A DNA stretch of 11,117 bases from JAFGED01 sp034430835 (lineage in GTDB: Bacteria; Chloroflexota; Anaerolineae; B4-G1), in the NCBI GenBank assembly GCA_034430835.1, contig DAOUDX010000073.1, positions 1 to 11,117 of the forward strand, read 5' to 3'. The notes below the pieces were generated by a model, which was not told the origin of the DNA, made no database searches, and worked only from the letters and a program-made list of their open reading frames with translations. This document shows positions 1-7,321 of this stretch, in pieces. The position numbers and the translations under genes are program-made. Each line of letters opens with the position of its first letter. Position 1 is the first letter of the stretch.

Positions 1-1
1 A

Positions 2-529
2 GCAGCGGCGGACTCTGCCACTGCCTGCTCTGGCACCGCGCCACTGCGCCCCCAACCGCCGTGTATTGCCCGCGCCCAAGTGTCACTTGTCCCAATCCTG
101 GCACTCCCGTGTGGTTTATTTGCCAAAGTCCAGACACTAATTGAGACGGCCTTCAAAACAATTATAAACGAAAGAGATGTCGAGGCAGACACATCCGGCG
201 ATCTATGTAGATTGCTCAGGCAAGTGGAAGAGGTTTTGCAGTTCAAGAAGGCCGGGAACGAAGAAGAGCATAGAATACTTAATGGCTTGACCAACATCAT
301 CAATGGAGTCGCTGGATTGAGTAATCAAGCAGGTGATCGTCACGGACTTGTTGGTGGAGGAGGGATTTGTGATCCGGCGATAGCGACCCTTGTAGTCAAT
401 GCAAGCGGGACGGTTGCATTGTTCTTTATTGAGCGGCACTTACTATTGCCTATGAGCGCAGCCATTATGCGGCCAATACGACCAATCCACAGAAAGGGGA
501 CAGGATGCCAGAGAAAAGCACACATGTGA
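2..529 (+). CDS. Abortive-infection-like protein, Abi_C domain, 3' end only (5' end off the window)
   Basis: The frame is open from base 2 to the stop at 527-529. From about base 116 to 440 it reads like the C-terminal domain of abortive-infection proteins (Abi_C type): an amphipathic start LIETAFKTIINERDV, a middle helix CRLLRQVEEVLQF, then LTNIINGVAGLSNQAGDRHG (287-346), which resembles the family pattern GL-x-x-(I/V)-x-G-x-x-x-LRN-x-x-GD-x-HG, and VVNASGTVALFFIE (392-433), which resembles the closing hydrophobic helix. In such proteins this domain follows a variable N-terminal part; its molecular role is unclear. Departures: S replaces the usual R in the RN pair, and the first 35 codons are GC-rich and not family-like, so a frameshift or decay is possible. 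Bases 121-300 are about 45% GC, lower than the flanks, which may indicate acquired DNA. The last 25 bases overlap the arabinofuranosidase gene. The assignment comes from remembered family patterns, not from a search. Confidence 0.55.
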   Translation, partial: AAADSATACSGTAPLRPQPPCIARAQVSLVPILALPCGLFAKVQTLIETAFKTIINERDVEADTSGDLCRLLRQVEEVLQFKKAGNEEEHRILNGLTNIINGVAGLSNQAGDRHGLVGGGGICDPAIATLVVNASGTVALFFIERHLLLPMSAAIMRPIRPIHRKGTGCQRKAHM

Positions 530-2001
530 ATAGGGTGATCGTCAATGCAGATCTGGGAGAAAGACGAATCAGCAAGCATATCTATGGGCACTTCTCCGAG
601 CACCTGGGACGCTGCATTTACGGTGGGTTCTGGGTGGGAAGGGAGTCGAGTATCCCTAACACACGCGGCATCCGCAACGACGTCGTCGAAGCACTGCGCA
701 AGATCAATATCCCCGTCCTGCGCTGGCCGGGTGGCTGCTTTGCGGATGAGTATCATTGGCAGGACGGGATCGGCCCGTACGAAAACCGCCCCTGTATGGT
801 CAACACGCACTGGGGAGGTGTCACCGAGAACAACCACTTTGGCACGCACGAGTTTATGGACCTCTGTGAGCAGCTCGGCTGCGAGCCCTACATCTGTGGC
901 AACGTGGGCAGCGGCACGGTGCACGAGATGCAACAGTGGGTGGAGTACCTCACGTTCGATGGGCAAAGCCCCATGACGGACCTGCGGCGGGCCAATGGTC
1001 GCCGGGAGCCATGGGCCATCCGGTTCTGGGGGGTAGGCAACGAGAACTGGGGCTGCGGTGGCAACATGCGGCCGGAATTCTACGCGGATCAGTATCGCCG
1101 GTATGCCACGTACTGCCGCAACTTTGGCCAGAGCCGCCTCTACAAGATCGCCTGCGGGGCCGCCGGAGACGACTACAACTGGACGGAAGTTCTCATGCGC
1201 GAGGCCGGCAAGCTCATGGACGGGCTATCGCTCCACCACTATACCGTGCCGGGCACATGGGCGGCCAAGGGATCGGCCACGCAGTTCGACGAGGGTGAGT
1301 GGTTCACGACGTTGAAGAAAGCCCTGTTCATGGACGAGCTCATCACCAAGCATTCGAACGTCATGGACCGCTACGATCCTGAAAAGCGCGTGGGGTTGAT
1401 CGTGGACGAGTGGGGCACGTGGCACGAGGTTGAACCCGGCACGCTTCCTGGGTTCTTGTACCAGCAGAACACTTTGAGGGACGCGCTGGTAGCCGGCGTC
1501 ACGCTCAGTATTTTCAACGCCCACTGCGAGCGGGTGACCATGGCCAGCATCGCTCAAACCATCAACGTCCTGCAGGCGATAATACTGACCGAGGACAACG
1601 GCATGGTCCTGACGCCCACGTATCACGTGTTCGAGATGTACAAGGTGCATCAGGATGCTACCCTGCTTCCCACGGACTTGGACTGCACGTCGTACGAACA
1701 CGGCGATGAGTCTATCCCCGCGATCAGCGTCTCCGCCTCCCGCGATGACAAAGGCCGAGTCCATCTTTCCCTCTGCAACCTCGACCCTGGGCGGGAAATG
1801 GGCGTCTCCTGCGAGCTGCGCGGGATAAAGCCCACGGCCGCAACCGGCCGCGTTCTGACCGCCGAAGCGATAAGTGCTCACAACACGTTTGATCACCCCG
1901 AGCGGGTGAAACCCGCTCCGTTTGATGGGGTGACACTCACTGATAACACCCTGCTGTTGGACCTGCCGGCAAAGTCGGTAGCGGTCTTGGAGATACGGTA
2001 A
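505..2001 (+). CDS. alpha-L-arabinofuranosidase, glycoside hydrolase family 51
   Basis: This retaining exo-enzyme removes terminal alpha-L-arabinofuranosyl groups from arabinan, arabinoxylan or their oligosaccharides. The protein has 498 residues, the normal length for bacterial GH51, and no signal peptide, so it probably acts on imported oligosaccharides in the cytoplasm. An N-terminal strand region (GHFSEHLGRCIYGG) leads into the (beta/alpha)8 barrel with VLRWPGGCFADEYHW. The acid/base Glu is E180 in GNENWGCGG and the nucleophile is E302 in VDEWGTWHE. NAHCERVTMASIAQ follows, and then the C-terminal beta-sandwich with the GH51-typical HNTFDHPERVKPAPF stretch. The ATG at 505 has a purine-rich ribosome site, AAGGGGA, at 494-500. 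No sugar transporter or arabinose catabolic gene lies beside it in this window. The family call is secure; the exact substrate is not. Confidence 0.95.
   Translation: MPEKSTHVNRVIVNADLGERRISKHIYGHFSEHLGRCIYGGFWVGRESSIPNTRGIRNDVVEALRKINIPVLRWPGGCFADEYHWQDGIGPYENRPCMVNTHWGGVTENNHFGTHEFMDLCEQLGCEPYICGNVGSGTVHEMQQWVEYLTFDGQSPMTDLRRANGRREPWAIRFWGVGNENWGCGGNMRPEFYADQYRRYATYCRNFGQSRLYKIACGAAGDDYNWTEVLMREAGKLMDGLSLHHYTVPGTWAAKGSATQFDEGEWFTTLKKALFMDELITKHSNVMDRYDPEKRVGLIVDEWGTWHEVEPGTLPGFLYQQNTLRDALVAGVTLSIFNAHCERVTMASIAQTINVLQAIILTEDNGMVLTPTYHVFEMYKVHQDATLLPTDLDCTSYEHGDESIPAISVSASRDDKGRVHLSLCNLDPGREMGVSCELRGIKPTAATGRVLTAEAISAHNTFDHPERVKPAPFDGVTLTDNTLLLDLPAKSVAVLEIR
1900..1918 (+). repeat. Eight-pair palindrome inside the GH51 gene
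   Basis: GAGCGGGT, GAA and ACCCGCTC can fold into an eight-pair stem with a three-base loop. It encodes part of the conserved ERVKPAP stretch, so protein conservation alone might explain it. Its core, GCGGGY-GAA-RCCCGC, is shared with the hairpin at 5773-5788. Confidence 0.55.
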
Positions 2002-2191
2002 GTTGAGAACTGACAGAGAGCGGAGCCACTGTGCGCTTTGCCATTGGCAGGGTGGCGGGCATGGCCTTTCCTTGGGATAGTGGAATGCGCCGACAAAGCG
2101 CTGGCCTTGTGAGGCACGCTGGATTGATAGGCACGGTGCGTAGGTTACCCGGCGGATGAGGCCTGAGCGTCGGGTCGCTTGGAGGTTCCCA

Positions 2192-2860
2192 GTGCAGAAG
2201 GGAGAACACACCGAGAAATCATATCTCTGGCTGCTCAACTCGATTCTGATCGTTGTTTCACTCGTTGGCTGTTCTAGTGCTTCACCAGGCATATCGACAT
2301 CCACGCCGATCACTGCATCGATCGAGAGGCATAGCTGTCTACCAGAGAGGGGAATCTCTGTTTCGACCTACTACGTCTACTACGGGATAACCGGGTCCAC
2401 GCCAGATGAACTGCGCGCCCAGATGGATCGGTTTGGCTACACCGATGAGTTGGGACATCATTGGGATGCGTATACCAAATGGGATGTACATTGGTCCTAT
2501 CCCTACTCAACCACAGTCGGCGGCTGTGCGACTGGCCCCGTCGAAGTTGAAGTAGAGGTAGTCTTTGTCCTCCCACAATGGGATGACCCTGAGAAAGGAC
2601 CGGTAGATCTCGCACAAAGGTGGAATACCTATCTGGCTGCACTGCAACGACATGAGGATGGACACAAAGACATAGCGGTCGAGGCGGGATGCGAGGTTCT
2701 CCGAGCTTTGGATTCACTGGCAGTGTATGCCTCATGTAGCGAGTTAGAGCAGACGGCGGATGCTATTGCTGAGAGCACACTGGAGCTTTACCGCCAACAC
2801 GAGGATACCTACGACCGGCAGACGGATCACGGTGCAATGCAGGGAGTTGGTTTTCCATAG
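2192..2860 (+). CDS. Lipoprotein with HExxH motif, DUF922-like putative metalloprotease
   Basis: I chose the GTG at 2192 rather than the ATG 36 bases upstream because GGAGG (2181-2185) sits six bases before it. This start also leaves a clean lipoprotein signal: a short charged N-terminus, a hydrophobic run LNSILIVVSL and the lipobox LVGC, with Cys27 as the lipidated residue. The mature part (about 195 residues) has a beta-rich section with a Tyr/Trp-rich stretch (TKWDVHWSYPYS), an acidic strand region, then the helix ALQRHEDGHKDIAVEAGCEV. H154-E155-x-x-H158 fits a zinc HExxH site, and the downstream helix with E165 could supply a third ligand. DUF922 proteins are described as predicted secreted or lipoprotein Zn-dependent proteases with a late HExxH motif, which is what is seen here. 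Protease activity is a prediction only. The gene is 190 bp from the arabinofuranosidase, with no clear functional link to it. Confidence 0.75.
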   Translation: MQKGEHTEKSYLWLLNSILIVVSLVGCSSASPGISTSTPITASIERHSCLPERGISVSTYYVYYGITGSTPDELRAQMDRFGYTDELGHHWDAYTKWDVHWSYPYSTTVGGCATGPVEVEVEVVFVLPQWDDPEKGPVDLAQRWNTYLAALQRHEDGHKDIAVEAGCEVLRALDSLAVYASCSELEQTADAIAESTLELYRQHEDTYDRQTDHGAMQGVGFP

Positions 2861-2956
2861 ATCATGGTCCAACAGTCGTGCACTTGGCCCGTACCGTCGG
2901 CGCTCAGGTGCATGGGCGCGGCAAGGATGGGTTCAAAATGAAAGGTAGGTGCGAGA

Positions 2957-3412
2957 ATGAGCAACTTTAGGTTGAATCGGCCGGGACAGAAGGCTGTGCC
3001 TACTACACGTTCTGTTATAGTCCGGATGGCGGTGGCGGCGGTCCTCGGTTTGGGTATACTGGTCGCCACTATCCTACGGCTTCTAGATATGGTGGCGTTC
3101 AACTGGGTCAGTTTGGTGTTCTTGCTTGTGGGATTGTTTCTTCTGGTGCTTGCAGGTCTGGCAGCCAGGGACCTTCCGGTGGCGAGGGAATTGGATAGCA
3201 GTGGGGCGATGACGGAGGGTGTAGTCGTGAGCAAGCGCACCCGAACCGACTCGGAAGGAGATCGGACGTGCTATCTGACCTATGGGTTTGGAGATGGCTA
3301 CGGCGCAGAGCAGCAAATCAGCTATCGCGTGTATCGGCAGTTGAACGTTGGAGATAGAGTGGCGGTACGATACTTGTCGAGAGACCCGTATCTGTCCAGG
3401 CTGGAAGTGTAG
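2957..3412 (+). CDS. Small membrane protein, DUF3592-like
   Basis: The protein has 151 residues. A basic N-terminus is followed by two predicted transmembrane helices (about 24-42 and 48-68), the second very rich in Leu and Val. A C-terminal domain of about 65 residues then runs from GAMTEGVVVSKR through CYLTYGFGDGYG to LNVGDRVAVRYLSRDPYLSRLEV. The pattern of a GxV strand, a Y-x-x-x-Y-x-F strand with a following Gly-rich turn, and a closing L-x-x-GD-x-V-x-V-x-Y-x-x-x-x-P segment is that of DUF3592 domains, which have no established function. The start codon follows a weak AGGT at 2947-2950. It lies 96 bp after the DUF922-like gene, on the same strand, and the two may be cotranscribed. The base composition is slightly lower in GC than in the right half of the window. 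Confidence 0.7.
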   Translation: MSNFRLNRPGQKAVPTTRSVIVRMAVAAVLGLGILVATILRLLDMVAFNWVSLVFLLVGLFLLVLAGLAARDLPVARELDSSGAMTEGVVVSKRTRTDSEGDRTCYLTYGFGDGYGAEQQISYRVYRQLNVGDRVAVRYLSRDPYLSRLEV

Positions 3413-3436
3413 AAGGCTAACTGCAGTTTCCCGCAT

Positions 3437-3472
3437 GCCCCCTCATCGGGGCCGATCACGTCGTAAGTGATC
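3437..3472 (+). promoter_or_regulatory. Two adjacent inverted repeats before the GH13 gene
   Basis: The first is GCCCC (3437-3441) with GGGGC (3448-3452), a five-pair stem. The second is GATCAC (3454-3459) with GTGATC (3467-3472), a six-pair palindrome with a seven-base centre. They fill the space between the DUF3592-like gene and the glucosidase. The second could be an operator for a repressor of the glucosidase gene, or the pair could form weak transcript hairpins. There is no T run after either, so a standard intrinsic terminator is unlikely. Confidence 0.4.
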
Positions 3473-3514
3473 TGTGTTACCAGCCTGCAAACACAGGATA
3501 GGAGTGACCTTGCC

Positions 3515-5155
3515 TTGTCCTCAGAGCAACCGTGGTGGCAGAAGACAACGATCTATCAGATCTACCCTCGTTCGTTTATGGACTCTAATCACGACGGCGT
3601 CGGCGATCTACGCGGGATCATCTCCAAGCTTGACTATATCCAAGACCTCGGATTTGAGACGATCTGGTTGTCCCCCTTCTTCAGCAGCTCCCAGAGTGAT
3701 TGGGGGTATGATGTCAGCGACTATTACGACGTCGCTCCAGAATACGGCGACCTGGCTGACGTGCGAGTCCTGATCGACGAGGTTCACCACAGGGGCATGC
3801 GAATCCTGTTCGACCTGGTGATGAATCACACGTCGATCGAGCATGCCTGGTTCCGGGAATCCCGCACCAGCCGGACGAACCCCAAGAGAGACTGGTACGT
3901 CTGGAAGGATGGCAGAGGCAAACGCTCTCCCAACAACTGGAAGGCCATACCGGGTGGGTCGGCGTGGCACTATGATCGGACGACGGATCAATGGTACTAT
4001 GCCAGCTTCCTGCCCTTCCAGCCGGACCTGAACTATCGCAACCCGGCGGTCAAGGAAGCGATGTTCGATGTCGTGCGCCACTGGCTGGACAAGGGTGTGG
4101 ATGGCTTTCGGCTTGATATTTTCCACGCCATCTACGAGGACGCGAAGTTTCGTGACAATCCGTTCTCGTTGCGTTATGTGCCGACAGACCACAGTGCGGG
4201 CTTTTTTCAGCGATGGAAATACAACTTGCATCAGCCGGAGACCTTTGAGCTGGCGAAGGAACTGCGGGCCGTTGCCGATACGTATTCGCCGGATAGGTTC
4301 CTGCTGGCTGAGCTGTTCGGAGATGACGATACGCTCAAGAGGTACCTTGGCGATCAACTGGATGGGCTGAACCTGACGTTTCTTTGGAAGTTGCTGGATC
4401 TGAAAGTGGATGCCCGTTTCTTTCGGGAAGTTATCCGTCACTATGAAGCGCACTATCCTGCTCCCTACATCCCTGTCTACGTCTTTGGCAACCACGATCA
4501 GAAACGAGTCATCTCGAAGGTTGGCAACGATCCCAGGGTGGCCAAGCTCCTGGCCCTGTTCCAGTTCACAGTCCGGGGCGTCCCTGTCACGTACTATGGC
4601 GAAGAGATCGGCATGGTGGACGGGGATTTCCCAGCCAGAGCGGCGAAGGATCCACTAGGGCAGCAATACAGTCGGGCGCCACAGCTCGTCCTAGACCTGC
4701 TTGGCCTGTACGTGAATCGAGATGGGTGCCGCACCCCTATGCAGTGGGATAGCGGCGACAATGCGGGTTTCTGCGGGGAGGGTGCAAAACCGTGGCTGCC
4801 TGTACACGAAAGCCACAGATCGATCGATGTGGAGAGCGAGCGGGTTGACGAGAATTCCATTCTGAACGTCTACAAGGGACTCTTGCATCTGAGGCGAGAG
4901 CGCGTAGAGCTTCGAGCAGGGATGCTCCAACTCGTGGACGGACCGGATGTCGACGAGAACCTGTTGGCATACCGTCGAGAGTGCGGCGATGAAAGCGTCC
5001 TTGTCTTGATCAACTTTGGAGGTACCTCTTGTACATTCCAGAATCAGACAGCGTGTAAGCGAATCCTGTTCACGATCGGGATAGAAAATTCTATCAACCC
5101 GAAGATGGTTTCCTTGCCACCGTATTCTGGACTGATTCTAGACATCTCCAAATGA
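3515..5155 (+). CDS. alpha-glucosidase / oligo-1,6-glucosidase-type glycoside hydrolase family 13
   Basis: The enzyme hydrolyses alpha-linked glucose units from short malto-, isomalto- or related oligosaccharides. It has no signal peptide and is expected in the cytoplasm. With the TTG start at 3515 it has 546 residues, typical of the family, and begins SSEQPWWQKTTIYQIYPRSF as relatives do. GGAG lies at 3501-3504. An alternative GTG at 3467 has no good ribosome site and lies inside a palindrome. All four GH13 regions are present: DLVMNH (D100-H105), GFRLDIF with nucleophile D201, the acid/base E266 in LLAELFG, and FGNHD with D328. The barrel carries CRTPMQWD near its end, and a C-terminal beta-domain closes with VLVLINFGG. 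Exact specificity (1,4, 1,6, sucrose or trehalose-type) cannot be read from these motifs. The stop overlaps the start of the biotin ligase gene. Confidence 0.93.
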   Translation: MSSEQPWWQKTTIYQIYPRSFMDSNHDGVGDLRGIISKLDYIQDLGFETIWLSPFFSSSQSDWGYDVSDYYDVAPEYGDLADVRVLIDEVHHRGMRILFDLVMNHTSIEHAWFRESRTSRTNPKRDWYVWKDGRGKRSPNNWKAIPGGSAWHYDRTTDQWYYASFLPFQPDLNYRNPAVKEAMFDVVRHWLDKGVDGFRLDIFHAIYEDAKFRDNPFSLRYVPTDHSAGFFQRWKYNLHQPETFELAKELRAVADTYSPDRFLLAELFGDDDTLKRYLGDQLDGLNLTFLWKLLDLKVDARFFREVIRHYEAHYPAPYIPVYVFGNHDQKRVISKVGNDPRVAKLLALFQFTVRGVPVTYYGEEIGMVDGDFPARAAKDPLGQQYSRAPQLVLDLLGLYVNRDGCRTPMQWDSGDNAGFCGEGAKPWLPVHESHRSIDVESERVDENSILNVYKGLLHLRRERVELRAGMLQLVDGPDVDENLLAYRRECGDESVLVLINFGGTSCTFQNQTACKRILFTIGIENSINPKMVSLPPYSGLILDISK

Positions 5156-5967
5156 ACCAACTCGATCCGTCTGCCGTACAAGCCATCTTGACCACTCACA
5201 CCTTTGGGCGCGATCTCGTCCATCTGCCGTGCACCGGCTCGACCAACGATGTGGCGAAGGAGTTGGCGGCGCGGGGTGCGCCCGAGGGCACGGTGGTCGT
5301 GGCCGACGAGCAGATGGCCGGGCGCGGGCGAATGGGGCGGCAGTGGATAGCCCCTCCGACCACCTGCATCCTGTGCTCGATCCTCTTCCGGCCCCAGTTG
5401 CTTCCCACCCAGACGCAGCGGCTGACGATGCTGTGTGGTCTCGCGGCGGCCGACGCCGTCAAGGCGATAGCAGGCTTGCAGGCCCGGCTCAAGTGGCCCA
5501 ACGACCTCATAGTTAAATCTCAAACCCCAAATCTCAAATCTCAAGATTGGAAGAAACTAGCCGGAGTGCTAACAGAGACGGCGTTCAAGGGAGATCAGGT
5601 GACGTCCGTGATCGTCGGGATCGGGATCAACGTGAACGTGGAGGTGGAGACACTGCCCGAACTTGATCCCAACGCCACCAGCATCCTGGCCGAAACGGGC
5701 CGGCCGACGGACCGGGCCGCGCTGCTGGTCGCACTCCTGGCCGGGGTCGAGCGACGGTACAAGGCTCTCAAAGCGGGCGAAAGCCCGCACGAGGAATGGG
5801 CCGCGCGGTTGGCGACGCTGGGTCAGCAGGTGCAGGTTGTCGCGTCGGGGGAAATGTTGGTAGGCATGGCTGAATCGGTCGATGAGGATGGCGCGCTTCT
5901 CCTACGCACTGCCGACGGTACCCTCCATCGCCTCCTCGTGGGGGACGTTACGCTAAACCAGCAATAG
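5152..5967 (+). CDS. birA: Biotin--[acetyl-CoA-carboxylase] ligase, monofunctional (no DNA-binding domain)
   Basis: The enzyme activates biotin as biotinyl-AMP and attaches it to the lysine of biotin carrier proteins such as acetyl-CoA carboxylase. The catalytic domain starts almost at once, with STNDVAKELAARGAPEGTVVVADEQ. The adenylate-binding loop is GRGRMGR (G57-R63), followed by QW, and the KWPNDL motif starts at K114. VIVGIGINVNV and a C-terminal SH3-like domain (about 225-268) complete it. At 271 residues it lacks the winged-helix repressor domain of E. coli BirA, so it should not regulate biotin genes directly. Between KWPNDL and KLAGVLTE there are about ten residues more than usual, encoded by short AAATCTCAA repeats. 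The ATG overlaps the upstream stop (ATGA) and has no Shine-Dalgarno sequence of its own, suggesting reinitiation after the glucosidase gene. Confidence 0.94.
   Translation: MNQLDPSAVQAILTTHTFGRDLVHLPCTGSTNDVAKELAARGAPEGTVVVADEQMAGRGRMGRQWIAPPTTCILCSILFRPQLLPTQTQRLTMLCGLAAADAVKAIAGLQARLKWPNDLIVKSQTPNLKSQDWKKLAGVLTETAFKGDQVTSVIVGIGINVNVEVETLPELDPNATSILAETGRPTDRAALLVALLAGVERRYKALKAGESPHEEWAARLATLGQQVQVVASGEMLVGMAESVDEDGALLLRTADGTLHRLLVGDVTLNQQ
5515..5544 (+). repeat. Three copies of AAATCTCAA inside the biotin ligase gene
   Basis: Copies of AAATCTCAA start at 5515, 5529 and 5536; the last two overlap by two bases. The first and second are separated by a short ACCCC stretch. The tract is strikingly low in GC for this GC-rich gene and encodes KSQTPNLKSQ in frame. 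It falls exactly in the surface turn between the KWPNDL motif and KLAG, where relatives have only about five residues. Confidence 0.8.
5773..5788 (+). repeat. Perfect GNRA-type hairpin inside the biotin ligase gene
   Basis: GCGGGC, GAAA and GCCCGC form a six-pair stem with a GAAA tetraloop, within codons for KAGESP. It is not followed by a T run and lies well inside the gene, so it is not a terminator. A related palindrome occurs in the arabinofuranosidase gene at 1900-1918. Confidence 0.6.
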
Positions 5968-5984
5968 CGCCCGGGCACGTAGAA

Positions 5985-7316
5985 TCAGGCTGGCAGCCCT
6001 GCCCACCGATTTACCCTGTTCCAGGCTATCGTGTACAGCAGATTGGGACGCCGCCGCACCTCCGCTGCTGACACCTGCTCCAGCCAGCGGGACTCGGCGG
6101 CGTCAGCCTCGGCGAAGCACTGCGCTGCGAAGGCCGCGCGCTCGCCCGCAGAGCCGCAAGCCCGTTGGAGTGCCCCCGTCACGAATCCCTCCTCCAGCGC
6201 ATCCCGTTCGTCCCGGTAGAGCTGGATCATGGTCGCATAGTCTCGTAGCGTGGCCCGGTGCAGTGCTTCGTGTCGCCAGAACAGCGTGGCGGCGTCATAG
6301 TCGCCCGTCGGCGCGGGGCCTGTATCGAGCAGTCCTGTGTCCAGCCACACAGGCTTGAAGACACTGGTGCAGGGAGCGGCCGTTCCCGTGACAAAGTGCG
6401 TGGGACAGTCGGGATGCAGGTGTGAGACCATCGATCCCGTTGTCTGGCTATAGCGGATGGGGCCAAAGCTGGCGTGGGCGCACACCGTCAGATCCGCCAG
6501 CCTGGTGTCTGGCCGCCAGGTCTGGCGTCTGGTCTCGCCGTGGTTGCGCAGCGCGTCCATCACGTCGGCTGCGGTGATCGCGCCGCGCTGCTCGGTCAGT
6601 GCGTGCATGGTGCACTCGCGGCGTTGGCTGCTGCGGCTGAACCTGGTGTAGATGAAGTCGGCGTAGCAGCGGGCGAAATGAAAATCGTCGCGCCCACTGC
6701 ACCACTTTTTCCGCACGGCGTAATCGACTAGGTCGGGTGAGGCCAGGTCCCATTCGCTGCCGATCGTCAGGCCGTTGGAGATGGTGTAGATCCCCTTGAT
6801 CTGCTTGGCCGCCCAATGTCGGCTCACTGTCTCAAGCACCCAGGCGTCGTGCGGGTCGGCGATGAGGAAGCTGTTGTGGTAAAATTCCTTGTGACCGAAC
6901 CCGCAGTTGCCCCCCTGCCCGTATTCGGCCAGCAGCCCGGTGATCACATCCACTGCCTTACGCGCGGTGGCGGCGCGCTCCAGCGCCAGCCGGATAAAGT
7001 CCATGCCGATCAGGGCCTCCCGCTTCTCCGCGGGTATCTTGGAGAAGACGGCCTCGTTGCCGATGGCGACGCCGCGTTCGTTGGCTCCCATCTCGCATCC
7101 CCAGATCCAGAAGGGCTTGGCCAGTAGGATGGCGTAGGTGTGCTCGGCCTGGGGAACCTCGACGTAGGTGCACCGGACGCGGCTGCCAGCGGCGTGGTCG
7201 GCGGCGGGGATGAGGAGCAGGTGGTGCGCCTCGTTGGGTGCGCGGTCCGAGTTCTTGCCCAGGATGGTGACCCCATCGGCGGTAGCCTCGGCCGTGGCGA
7301 CGACTGTATCACACAT
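5985..7316 (-). CDS. C69-family peptidase (secernin/dipeptidase-like Ntn-hydrolase)
   Basis: The protein has 443 residues and starts MCDTVVATAEATADGVTILGKNSDR, the N-terminal signature of the secernin branch of peptidase family C69. Cys2 becomes the N-terminal nucleophile once Met is removed. The conserved block YGQGGNCGFGHKEFYHNSFLIADPHDAWVLE occupies the middle, and ISNGLTIGSEWD follows. I chose ATG at 7316 over a TTG two codons upstream because GGAGGTGAT (7322-7330) is ideally spaced for it and because a free Cys next to Met is required by the family. There is no signal peptide, so it is probably cytoplasmic. The family contains dipeptidases, but acyl-amide substrates are also possible, so I do not name a substrate. 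It is the last gene of a three-gene minus-strand operon and ends 17 bp from the convergent biotin ligase gene. Confidence 0.88.
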   Translation of the reverse strand: MCDTVVATAEATADGVTILGKNSDRAPNEAHHLLLIPAADHAAGSRVRCTYVEVPQAEHTYAILLAKPFWIWGCEMGANERGVAIGNEAVFSKIPAEKREALIGMDFIRLALERAATARKAVDVITGLLAEYGQGGNCGFGHKEFYHNSFLIADPHDAWVLETVSRHWAAKQIKGIYTISNGLTIGSEWDLASPDLVDYAVRKKWCSGRDDFHFARCYADFIYTRFSRSSQRRECTMHALTEQRGAITAADVMDALRNHGETRRQTWRPDTRLADLTVCAHASFGPIRYSQTTGSMVSHLHPDCPTHFVTGTAAPCTSVFKPVWLDTGLLDTGPAPTGDYDAATLFWRHEALHRATLRDYATMIQLYRDERDALEEGFVTGALQRACGSAGERAAFAAQCFAEADAAESRWLEQVSAAEVRRRPNLLYTIAWNRVNRWAGLPA

Positions 7317-7321
7317 TGCCA

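Noticed and set aside
203..439. Minus-strand open frame that at first looked like a transposase remnant
   Set aside because: The plus strand of the same DNA matches the Abi_C domain; the minus frame has no transposase motif.
340..966. Minus-strand open frame of 208 codons across the Abi-like/GH51 junction
   Set aside because: Its protein has no recognisable pattern, while both plus-strand genes do.
2033..2101. Perfect 8-bp inverted repeat GCGCTTTG ... CAAAGCGC in the gap after the GH51 gene
   Set aside because: The arms are 53 bp apart with no T run after them; an 8-bp match at this distance may be chance.
1225..2313. Long minus-strand open frame (362 codons) opposite the arabinofuranosidase
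   Set aside because: It is antisense to a gene with clear catalytic motifs, shows no family pattern, and is explained by GC-rich codon use.
3608..4495. Minus-strand open frame of 295 codons opposite the GH13 gene
   Set aside because: Antisense to all four GH13 regions; no family features.
5968..5984. Possible bidirectional terminator between the ligase and C69 genes
   Set aside because: The gap is only 17 bp and has no convincing stem followed by T residues.
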